Assembly: GCA_030625465.1 (NCBI GenBank)
Contig: DAOUQS010000128.1
Span: 1-6,057 of the forward strand
Length of the DNA stretch: 6,057 bases
Direction: 5' to 3'
Source of the DNA: Amylibacter sp.
Lineage (GTDB): Bacteria; Pseudomonadota; Alphaproteobacteria; Rhodobacterales; Rhodobacteraceae
In this document: piece after piece, positions 1-5,418 of the stretch
Layout: each line of letters starts with the position of its first letter
Numbering within the stretch: position 1 is the stretch's first letter
Notes under the pieces: generated by a model
Seen by the model: the letters and a program-made list of their open reading frames with translations, nothing else
Database searches by the model: none
Told to the model about the DNA's origin: nothing
Translations under genes and position numbers: made by a program

Positions 1-1
1 C

Positions 2-298
2 GAGGTCCACCAAGGCTCTGCGGATCGGTCATATGGTGTGCAAGTTGCTAAGCTTGCCGGTTTACCTCCTATGGTTATCCAGCGAGCAAAGACCATATTG
101 GAAAAACTTGAAGCAAATGATCAAGCCAAGGAAAAAACATCTAAATCACTATACGATGAACTGCCCTTATTTTCCGCGACACCCGCCCCCACAATAAATC
201 CCAGCGCAATTGATAGCTTTATTGAAGATATAATACCGGATGACTTAACCCCACGCGAGGCACTGGATATTTTATACAAACTAAAGAAATTAAAATGA
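2..298 (+). CDS. mutS: DNA mismatch repair protein MutS, C-terminal fragment
   Basis: The reading frame is open from base 2 and reads [20 protein letters not shown], the conserved MutS segment just after the ATPase core (H-x-GxADRSYGIxVAxLAGLP, part of the helix-turn-helix dimerisation region). It is followed by a charged, lysine/glutamate-rich linker (about 35 residues after the core) and ends in [16 protein letters not shown], the usual MutS C-terminal tail (family form L(S/T)PxEALxxLYxLKxL), which in E. coli MutS forms the tetramerisation/clamp-binding region. About 98 residues are visible. The Walker A/B ATPase motifs and mismatch-binding domain lie outside the window. A GTG at base 38 could be mistaken for a start, but the conserved frame continues upstream, so the gene is simply cut by the window edge. 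MutS binds mismatched DNA and starts methyl- or nick-directed repair with MutL. It is convergent with the next gene with a 48-bp gap. That gap shows only a weak CGGT/ACCG pairing (299-302/314-317) and no convincing terminator. Confidence 0.95.
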   Translation, partial: EVHQGSADRSYGVQVAKLAGLPPMVIQRAKTILEKLEANDQAKEKTSKSLYDELPLFSATPAPTINPSAIDSFIEDIIPDDLTPREALDILYKLKKLK

Positions 299-346
299 CG
301 GTAAAACCAAAGAACCGCTATTTATGTTAAAAAGCCAATACCAAAA

Positions 347-1015
347 TTAACTTTCCATGTTTAGCCAAACCAACCCGATCAGGCATTTCCCAATACGCGG
401 GAAAACATAGGCATATGTGTGTAGGTAAATTTGATGATCCATGCCAAATCCCTGATATCTAATATACTCAAGATCCCATTTCAATTTTTTCCGGGCTCCA
501 AGATGGCAGTCTGTATAACCATGTTTTAGTTGTGCCAGTCCTGAAATGCCCGGGCGAATGGATTGCCGTCTTGTGAAATTATGAATACTTTCAGCATAAT
601 TATGGAAAATTTCAGGCTGCTCCGGTCGAGGGCCTATAAGGCTCATATCCCCCAAAAGAACATTTATTATTTGCGGTAGTTCATCAATATGAATATCCCG
701 CATAAACTGCCCCAGCCGGGTAATCAGTGGACGATTATCCACATAGTTTTTTTGTATGGTCCGCAATTTATAAATTTGGAACACGCGATTGTTCTTGCCA
801 ACCCTATTTTGCTTATAAAACAGCCAACCCGGATTCAGGAAAGGATTTAAAACAAATGCAATAATACATATTATTATCAAAATAGGTAATAATATCAATG
901 ATGTAAGAACATCAAACGAGCGCTTGTAAATCAAAAAAATTACTGAAGGCTGTGTGGAGCTCTCGAAAATCGGCGCTTCAAACACAGTGTTATGCATTGC
1001 TAAGTCGTGTGGCAA
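347..1015 (-). CDS. Undecaprenyl-phosphate sugar-1-phosphate transferase (PglC/WcaJ C-domain type)
   Basis: This is a bacterial sugar transferase of 222 residues, close to the minimal PglC size and lacking the extra N-terminal membrane domain of WbaP/WcaJ. Seen in order: KRSFDVL at 31-37 entering one hydrophobic membrane segment (about 34-56, the re-entrant helix of the monotopic fold); YKQNRVGKNN (67-76); IYKLRTI (81-87, family form YKxRTM, here with I); the catalytic Asp-Glu pair in HIDELPQ (D111, E112); GDMSLIGPRPEQPE (122-135); and RPGISGLAQL (154-163). The family moves a sugar phosphate from a UDP-sugar to undecaprenyl phosphate on the cytoplasmic face, the committed first step of capsule, exopolysaccharide, O-antigen or glycoprotein glycan synthesis. 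Which sugar is used cannot be read from the sequence. The start taken is TTG (1015), because TGAGGA lies 7 nt upstream. An ATG six codons in (997) has no such site but remains possible. The gene is divergent from the glycosyltransferase operon and convergent with mutS. It is notably AT-rich: the stretch around 841-900 has about 18% GC by hand count. Confidence 0.93.
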   Translation of the reverse strand: MPHDLAMHNTVFEAPIFESSTQPSVIFLIYKRSFDVLTSLILLPILIIICIIAFVLNPFLNPGWLFYKQNRVGKNNRVFQIYKLRTIQKNYVDNRPLITRLGQFMRDIHIDELPQIINVLLGDMSLIGPRPEQPEIFHNYAESIHNFTRRQSIRPGISGLAQLKHGYTDCHLGARKKLKWDLEYIRYQGFGMDHQIYLHTYAYVFPRIGKCLIGLVWLNMES

Positions 1016-1022
1016 CCTGCTG

Positions 1023-1028
1023 TCCTCA
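1023..1028 (-). promoter_or_regulatory. Ribosome binding site favouring the TTG start of the sugar transferase
   Basis: On the minus strand the sequence reads TGAGGA, 7 nt before the TTG at 1015. The alternative ATG at 997 is preceded by ACGACTTAGCA with no purine-rich Shine-Dalgarno match. This favours the non-ATG start, adding six residues (MPHDLA) to the protein. The evidence is sequence only; conservation of those six residues would settle it. Confidence 0.5.
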
Positions 1029-1068
1029 CTTTATTGTCCGCTCAAAGCAGATCTACACTAGGTTATGT

Positions 1069-1088
1069 ACTGTATAGGCCTGTACAGT
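1069..1088. promoter_or_regulatory. 20-bp near-palindrome, possible operator
   Basis: ACTGTATAGGCCTGTACAGT is a dyad with 6-bp arms ACTGTA/TACAGT (1069-1074/1083-1088) around a core holding the palindrome AGGCCT. Only the pair 1075/1082 breaks the symmetry. The same stretch also reads as two tandem 10-mers, CTGTATAGGC (1070-1079) and CTGTACAGTC (1080-1089), identical at 8 of 10 positions and thus one helical turn apart. It is followed by TTTTGTTTTTT (1090-1100). It lies about 55 bp upstream of the sugar transferase start, where that gene's promoter is expected. A dimeric regulator site is the best reading. A rho-independent terminator on the + strand is less likely, because the stem is only 6 bp and AT-rich and no + strand gene lies just upstream. 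Confidence 0.4.
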
Positions 1089-1176
1089 CTTTTGTTTTTT
1101 CCTGATAGGTCATTGTTTGTCATTCAAGCCCATCACTTCTTTTGACTACCAATTTAACATTGAAGATTCGTTAACG

Positions 1177-1191
1177 CAATAATTGTTATTG
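1177..1191. promoter_or_regulatory. Perfect 6-bp-arm dyad, possible regulator site
   Basis: CAATAATTGTTATTG has perfect inverted arms CAATAA (1177-1182) and TTATTG (1186-1191) separated by TTG. It sits about 125 bp before the glycosyltransferase start and overlaps the weak candidate -10 (TGTTAT, 1184-1189). The surrounding DNA is very AT-rich, so a dyad of this size could arise by chance. I match it to no named regulator. Confidence 0.25.
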
Positions 1192-1313
1192 TGATCTTCT
1201 CTTCATTAACCTTTTTAGAGAATCAATATGGTAATGCTCAAGTAATTTTTAACTGCCAATAATAATCGGCGGATAAATGCACTTTTGCAGGTTTCTAAAA
1301 ACGGTAATGCGGC

Positions 1314-2447
1314 ATGACAATTCAACATAAATTGCTTGTAGTGGCTGGAGAGGATGTCGCCATGCGCCTTGCCACATTTACCCACCTGCGTTCGGTCGGA
1401 TTTGATGTTGCAGTTGCTGCACCTGTTAAAAACCAGGCGTTAAGCAAAGCCGGCATTAAGGTTTTTCATTATGATCTTAACCGGAATATCCAGCCCTTCG
1501 CGGATTTGCGTGCAATCCGGCAGTTGCGAAAAATTGCCCGCACCTGGAAGCCGCACATTATCCACGCATATGATACCAAACCGTGCTATCTGGTGCCGCT
1601 TGCGATGCGCGGCCTTGCCGGCCCTAAAGTTATACGCACCATTAATGGCATGGGTAAAATTTATGCATTAGGCGGCCCAAAAAACCACATTCTGCGCATG
1701 ATCTATCAAGCTTTGCATTTGTCTGTCAGAACGCGCGTTGACCATACAATATTCCAAAACACTTCTGATCAAGGTTATTTTGTTGAAAATGGCTTGGCGC
1801 CCCTTGAAAAAACAACGCTTATCCCCGGCTCGGGCATTGATCTGGCATTTTTGCGCAAATTCAAGAATAAATCAAACCGCACCGCATACCGCACCACACT
1901 GAAGATAGCGCATAAAACCACATTCATTATGATTGCGCGCATCACCAAAGAAAAAGGCGTGTTGGACTTTCTAAATGCCGCAAAGGATTTACGCGTACGC
2001 CACCCCAACACAGCTTTCCTTTTGGTCGGACCCGCCGCGGGTGATGAACCAGATGGCATAAGCGCGGCACTAATCAACAGCTTCGCAAGCGACGTAACTT
2101 ATTTAGGTCGGCGTGATGATATCCCGCAATTGCTAAACGCATCAGATGTTTTTGTTTTGCCGACCAGATACCGCGAAGGGGTTCCGCGCGCGATGCTGGA
2201 GGCTATGGCCATGGCATTGCCCGTTATTGTCAGTGATGTGCCCGGGTGCCATGAGGCCATCAGCGGTCGCGGCTCGGGCTTTCTGGTGTCGCGCCCCGGC
2301 AGCAAGGCCCTTGCAGAAGCAATGGAGCGGGCCTTGGGTTCGGATCTGGCTGAAATGGGGGCAGCAGGCCTGGCTGGCATAAAAGAAACCTACGCTTTGC
2401 CAATCATCATGAAGGCACTTACCCGCACCTACAGGAACGCCCTATGA
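1314..2447 (+). CDS. GT4-family glycosyltransferase (PglA-like), lipid-linked glycan assembly
   Basis: This 377-residue retaining glycosyltransferase has the GT-B fold and the usual length for GT4. The N-terminal domain opens with the beta strand KLLVVAGED (6-14) and contains HIIHAYDTKP (81-90), the acceptor-side region with H84 and D87. The C-terminal nucleotide-sugar domain starts around IPGSGIDLAFL (170-180), followed by FIMIARITKEKG (204-215) with R209 and K214 in the expected phosphate-contact positions. It ends with FVLPTRYREGVPRAMLEAMA, containing the diagnostic E-x7-E pair (E288, E296), and then PVIVSDVPGCHEAI. The family adds a sugar from a nucleotide donor to a lipid-linked acceptor in the cytoplasm. 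The order GSGIDL...TKEKG...EGVPR resembles PglA-type enzymes that add the second sugar after a PglC-type transferase, and such a transferase is divergently encoded next door. Donor and linkage are unknown. It is the first gene of a three-gene unit, and its stop overlaps the next start (ATGA). The start at 1314 is the only in-frame choice near the N-terminus but has no visible Shine-Dalgarno. Confidence 0.92.
   Translation: MTIQHKLLVVAGEDVAMRLATFTHLRSVGFDVAVAAPVKNQALSKAGIKVFHYDLNRNIQPFADLRAIRQLRKIARTWKPHIIHAYDTKPCYLVPLAMRGLAGPKVIRTINGMGKIYALGGPKNHILRMIYQALHLSVRTRVDHTIFQNTSDQGYFVENGLAPLEKTTLIPGSGIDLAFLRKFKNKSNRTAYRTTLKIAHKTTFIMIARITKEKGVLDFLNAAKDLRVRHPNTAFLLVGPAAGDEPDGISAALINSFASDVTYLGRRDDIPQLLNASDVFVLPTRYREGVPRAMLEAMAMALPVIVSDVPGCHEAISGRGSGFLVSRPGSKALAEAMERALGSDLAEMGAAGLAGIKETYALPIIMKALTRTYRNAL
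2433..2436 (+). promoter_or_regulatory. Ribosome binding site inside the glycosyltransferase gene for the methyltransferase-like gene
   Basis: AGGA lies 7 nt before the ATG at 2444, inside the last codons of the glycosyltransferase gene. Together with the ATGA overlap it supports 2444 as the true start and suggests coupled translation. Confidence 0.6.
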
Positions 2448-3187
2448 CACCGAAAGATTATCATTTACTTTTGCAGTGTATTGGGTGGAATAATCGCACG
2501 TGGGCCGTGCCTATTAGTCAGGTTATCAACAAAACCGGCGTGTTAGGCCGTAAGAATATCCATGTGCTGGAATTGGGTGCAGGTCGGGTCAGCACCTTGG
2601 GGGCACTGTTTTTTCGCAACGCCAATCACGTTACAATTTCATATTTCAACCAATCAATGCATAAACCGGTTGCAAAGCGTATTGATAAGATCTTTCCCGT
2701 AGCGGGGGACACGGATTATGAAAAACACTTTGCCCAAGCTTCGGTTCTTGATCTTCATGGTGTCTACGATGTCATCATAATGAAGTCCGTTTTAGGCGGA
2801 GTGTTTCGCACAGATCAGTCCAGGCAAAATATAAATACTTTTCTTGAAGCCATTGTTGCCAATAATCTGGCCGACAACGGTGTTTTGATTACTGTCGATA
2901 ATGGCATCCCGTTTTATGCGCGCCTTATAAGCAGGTTTGGTGCCCGTGGTGCGCATTGGCGATATTTCCGGCCCGAAGAATTTTCAGGGGCACCTTTTCA
3001 GTTTTGCTTTGGGTTAATCGGCGCATTTTCACTAAAAACACGCTTGGGCAGGTTCGGCCAGCTATTAGAGGATCTGATACACCTTACAGACCGGGTGCTA
3101 TGCGGCATATTCAATAAATCCCCCACGGTCATTGCAAGCGCATATGTAAAACCAGCCGCCACCGTTACGCAGGTAAAACAGGTATGA
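2444..3187 (+). CDS. Class I SAM-dependent methyltransferase-like protein
   Basis: The protein has 247 residues. Motif I of the Rossmann-like methyltransferase fold is clear: NIHVLELGAGRVST (38-51), with E43 followed by the glycine-rich SAM loop LGAGR. A motif-IV-like strand is YDVIIMKSVLGGV (108-120), and a later strand is NGVLITVDNG (145-154). These fit a small-molecule or sugar methyltransferase. The end of strand beta-2, where class I enzymes usually have an Asp/Glu that binds the SAM ribose, reads HVTISYFNQSM (62-72) with no acidic residue, so cofactor binding may differ or activity may be reduced. The C-terminal part (HWRYFRPEEF 171-180 onward) has no family I recognise. It overlaps the gene before and the gene after by 4 bp each (ATGA), placing it inside the glycan operon. 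The likely role is methylation of a sugar or of the lipid-linked glycan, inferred from context only. There are no membrane segments or signal peptide. Confidence 0.75.
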   Translation: MTPKDYHLLLQCIGWNNRTWAVPISQVINKTGVLGRKNIHVLELGAGRVSTLGALFFRNANHVTISYFNQSMHKPVAKRIDKIFPVAGDTDYEKHFAQASVLDLHGVYDVIIMKSVLGGVFRTDQSRQNINTFLEAIVANNLADNGVLITVDNGIPFYARLISRFGARGAHWRYFRPEEFSGAPFQFCFGLIGAFSLKTRLGRFGQLLEDLIHLTDRVLCGIFNKSPTVIASAYVKPAATVTQVKQV

Positions 3188-4590
3188 ACTTCAGCATTAT
3201 GGGGCTTGGCATTATCCTGCGTACCACAACACAGCTGGTTCTTCTTGTAATATCTTCACGTTTGTTTACCCCTGCCGATATTGGCATTGCCGCTGTTATT
3301 TTCGCGATCTACCATCTGGTTTGGCCGTGGTTTGAAGTTGCCATTGGCCAAAGCTATTACCAAATTGAAAAGAAGGACTTTAAAAGCTTTGAAAGCCTTG
3401 GTCTTCTGACAGCGCTTTCGTGTATTGTCGCAATTCTTTTTACCGCAGGGCTATCAGTTGTTTTTGAAATGCTTGCGCCGGATCAAGGGCTTTGGATTAC
3501 CTTGATGATGATGTGTGCAATCATCGCACGCAGTTTTTCGGCTTTGTCCAATGCAGACTTGCTGAAAGCACTGCAAATCAAGCTTCATACCACAATTGAG
3601 CAAGGCAGCTATATAATCGGATATTCCTGTGCGCTTGGCATAAGTGTGCTGCTTGATCTGGGCCCGCTCTATCTAATTATTGGAATTTTCCTGCACAGTC
3701 TGATTTCATGCCTGTTGTTCCAGTTTTATAATGCAGTGCATTTTTCCGTTAATTATTACCCGAAGACCACTTTGGATATATTAAAACTATCCGGCGGCTA
3801 CTTTATCGCCTCTGGGCTGAATACATTCGTTCGCGAGGTAAATGTGTTACTTATAGGCGTGCTTATTTCTACATCATCAGCTGCATTTTATAGCCGTGCG
3901 CTACAAATATACTTGTTAGGGGCTTTTACTATTGGGCAGGTTTTCGACAGGTTACTAACCCCTCTGTTCCGACGAAATATTATGCATGACGTCAATAACG
4001 GGCAATTATTCAATTTATCAACTTTAATACTAATTTCGATATTCACGCCAATGTCTGCCTTTATATACATCAATGCCCAAACAATAATTATTATGTTGTT
4101 TGGGCCGGGCTGGATCGATTCTGTGCCGATATTACGCATTCTTGCATTGGTTCTAGCGTTTCGTACCTGCGCGAAAATTAACGAGGCGACCATGCGCGCT
4201 TACGGGCAAGTCTGGCGAAGGGTTGTCTATTACATTTTATGGGCAAGCATATTGCTGGCCAGCGCCCATCCTGCCGCAAGCATAGGGGTGACAGGCTTTG
4301 CCTGGGCGGAATGTATTGGCGCTTTCCTGTTCTGGGTTTTATCCAGCAGATCAGCCGTTCAGTTGGTCGGCAAAAACTGGAGGGCACAAGCCATTACATT
4401 AGCAAGCAGCGTGCCGGTTATCGTGATTTTTACCTGTAGCCATTATGCCCTTAAATATTCATTACAAATTGACGGCTCGGTACAGCTTGGGCTGGAGCTG
4501 TTAATTCTTGTTGTTTTGGCCGGACTGCAAATTACAATTATAACGAAGCTGCGCTACCGTAGCCTGGCAGTATTACGCCAGTTCATTTGA
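3184..4590 (+). CDS. Lipid-linked oligosaccharide flippase, Wzx/MOP superfamily
   Basis: This 468-residue polytopic membrane protein has about 12-14 hydrophobic segments (roughly 4-22, 34-54, 75-98, 104-122, 142-180 as two, 205-228, 240-258, 280-300, 313-330, 348-386 as two, 404-420, 433-455), which is the size and topology of polysaccharide-biosynthesis transporters. Recognisable family stretches are VISSRLFTPADIGIAAVIFA (22-41; the family has SRxLxPxDxG), FYSRALQIYLLGAFTIGQVF (235-254) and FGPGWIDSVPILRILALVLA (306-325). Wzx proteins move undecaprenyl-diphosphate oligosaccharides from the cytoplasmic to the periplasmic face of the inner membrane. The start is the ATG of an ATGA overlap with the methyltransferase-like gene. 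A weak site, AGGT (3171-3174), lies 9 nt upstream. It is the last gene of the operon, and its final 18 bp overlap the convergent sulfotransferase gene. I cannot tell from sequence whether it handles a short oligosaccharide unit or another lipid-linked product. Confidence 0.9.
   Translation: MNFSIMGLGIILRTTTQLVLLVISSRLFTPADIGIAAVIFAIYHLVWPWFEVAIGQSYYQIEKKDFKSFESLGLLTALSCIVAILFTAGLSVVFEMLAPDQGLWITLMMMCAIIARSFSALSNADLLKALQIKLHTTIEQGSYIIGYSCALGISVLLDLGPLYLIIGIFLHSLISCLLFQFYNAVHFSVNYYPKTTLDILKLSGGYFIASGLNTFVREVNVLLIGVLISTSSAAFYSRALQIYLLGAFTIGQVFDRLLTPLFRRNIMHDVNNGQLFNLSTLILISIFTPMSAFIYINAQTIIIMLFGPGWIDSVPILRILALVLAFRTCAKINEATMRAYGQVWRRVVYYILWASILLASAHPAASIGVTGFAWAECIGAFLFWVLSSRSAVQLVGKNWRAQAITLASSVPVIVIFTCSHYALKYSLQIDGSVQLGLELLILVVLAGLQITIITKLRYRSLAVLRQFI
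4573..4590. other. 18-bp tail-to-tail overlap of flippase and sulfotransferase genes
   Basis: The flippase stop TGA is at 4588-4590 on the + strand. The sulfotransferase stop TAA on the minus strand occupies 4575-4573. The two coding regions therefore share 18 bp, leaving no room for an intergenic terminator. Each transcript must end inside the opposing gene or be antisense to it. Both C-termini look natural, since each protein runs to normal family length. Confidence 0.85.
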
Positions 4591-5418
4591 CAGCCATGAA
4601 AACCTAGCACCATAGCGCGCAACAAGCGCTTGCCCGTCAGCGGCAAAATATCGGGAAAGCGTTGCCGATTGCCTGGGTTTTGTTTTAAGGTAATTCCCTG
4701 CATTTTTATGCTTTAAATATGAATTCGATTGTGGTTTTACGCCAATAAATTTTTGAATATCCGCCAATGTAGCCCGTGTATTTTGATAGATGTCACGATC
4801 CTCAACAACCAGCAGCCGGCCTTTTGAAAGTAACCGCTCCCATCTTGCCAGATGTGATGCGTATAGCCCACGGCGCAGATAACTGTGGTGTTGCAATGCA
4901 AAGGTCCAATACCCGGGCTGGATTTGCGCCCGCGCCCAATCTTTGCCCGTCCTTTCTTCTTCAGCGGCAAGGGCATCTTCAAAGGAATAGCGCTCTCCAC
5001 CGCGTCTGCATTCATATTGATAATGTGAAAAAGCGCGCTCTACCGGATTTCGCAAAACGGCGATGCAACGCACTTCGGGAACAACCTGCAACATGCGTTC
5101 AGCAGCAAATGGCGTAAATAAATAATTGGGCGTTGCCTCTAGCGTAATGCGGGATGTTTTCGGAAAACACCGCTGATACCACCCACGCCCGCGCCACCAA
5201 TTACGATCTGCAAAGTGTACTTCTTTCTTTTTTGATGTGGCGACCCCATCGTGTCGGGACAGCATATCAAAAAGGGACGTTGTTCCTGCCTTTTGCGCGC
5301 CAATAATAAGGACAGACGGCAATGTGCCGGATTGATGCAACCAAAGGAAGTGGTTTTTAGTGCTAGCAACAATACCGGCAAGATAAGGACGAAGGCCGTA
5401 TGGAAGTCCCGCACGCAT
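4573..5418 (-). CDS. PAPS-dependent sulfotransferase (heparan-sulfotransferase-like)
   Basis: This is a complete 281-residue sulfotransferase. The PAPS 5'-phosphosulfate loop is VLIIGAQKAGTTSLFDML (36-53), with K43 the expected catalytic lysine. SKKKEVHFAD (62-71) matches the KEVHFF-type motif of heparan sulfate N- and O-sulfotransferases, where the Glu (here E66) acts as catalytic base. The 3'-phosphate site is CIAVLRNPVERAFSHYQYE (118-136), with R123 and S131. GLYASHLARW (185-194) is the downstream Gly-x-Tyr...Leu-x-x-Trp signature of the same group. The family transfers sulfate from PAPS to hydroxyl or amino groups of sugars. In this context the acceptor is probably the glycan made by the neighbouring genes, but that is inference. 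There is no signal peptide, which fits a cytoplasmic enzyme acting before export. The ATG start overlaps the upstream gene's stop as TAATG and lacks an AGGAG-like site, suggesting translational coupling. Its 3' end overlaps the flippase gene. It is visibly richer in GC than the sugar transferase gene (about 58% around 4921-4980). Confidence 0.93.
   Translation of the reverse strand: MRAGLPYGLRPYLAGIVASTKNHFLWLHQSGTLPSVLIIGAQKAGTTSLFDMLSRHDGVATSKKKEVHFADRNWWRGRGWYQRCFPKTSRITLEATPNYLFTPFAAERMLQVVPEVRCIAVLRNPVERAFSHYQYECRRGGERYSFEDALAAEEERTGKDWARAQIQPGYWTFALQHHSYLRRGLYASHLARWERLLSKGRLLVVEDRDIYQNTRATLADIQKFIGVKPQSNSYLKHKNAGNYLKTKPRQSATLSRYFAADGQALVARYGARFSWLSNELA

Larger units (their letters stand above)
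1016..1313. promoter_or_regulatory. Divergent intergenic region between sugar transferase and glycosyltransferase operon
   Basis: This is a 298-bp AT-rich, non-coding stretch between two divergently transcribed genes, so it should hold both promoters and the 5' untranslated leaders. No -10/-35 pair is good enough to call firmly. The best + strand candidates are TTGAAG (1160-1165) with TGTTAT (1184-1189) at an 18-bp spacing, and an isolated TTGACT at 1142-1147 without a good -10. Two dyads (1069-1088 and 1177-1191), listed separately, are candidate regulator sites. No long open frame with a ribosome site and no tRNA-like fold is seen. The GT start at 1314 has no clear Shine-Dalgarno (upstream AAAACGGTAATGCGGC), and an in-frame TAA at 1305-1307 rules out an upstream start. 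Confidence 0.6.

Noticed and set aside
38..298. Small 86-residue gene starting at GTG 38
   Set aside because: The frame continues upstream to the window edge with conserved MutS sequence ([10 protein letters not shown]), so it is the tail of mutS and not a separate gene.
299..346. Bidirectional terminator between mutS and the sugar transferase
   Set aside because: Only a 4-bp CGGT/ACCG pairing with an 11-nt loop is visible and no T-tract follows it directly.
1069..1088. LexA (SOS) box or lux box
   Set aside because: Both have CTG and CAG separated by 10 bp. Here they are 12 bp apart, and alphaproteobacterial LexA sites usually have a different GTTC direct-repeat form.
1069..1100. Rho-independent terminator (hairpin plus T-tract) on the + strand
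   Set aside because: The stem is only 6 bp and AT-rich with an 8-nt loop, and no + strand gene ends just upstream. A regulator site in the divergent promoter region is the simpler reading.
1154..1210. CtrA binding site (TTAA-N7-TTAA)
   Set aside because: TTAA words are present, but none of the pairs has the required 7-bp spacing.
1301..1313. ops/JUMPstart element (RfaH recruitment) before the glycosyltransferase
   Set aside because: ACGGTAATGCGGC only partly resembles GGCGGTAGCGT, lies right against the start codon instead of in a long leader, and RfaH control is mainly gammaproteobacterial.
4776..5117. 113-residue + strand frame opposite the sulfotransferase
   Set aside because: It is antisense to strongly conserved sulfotransferase motifs, has no recognisable domain or ribosome site, and looks like a shadow frame.
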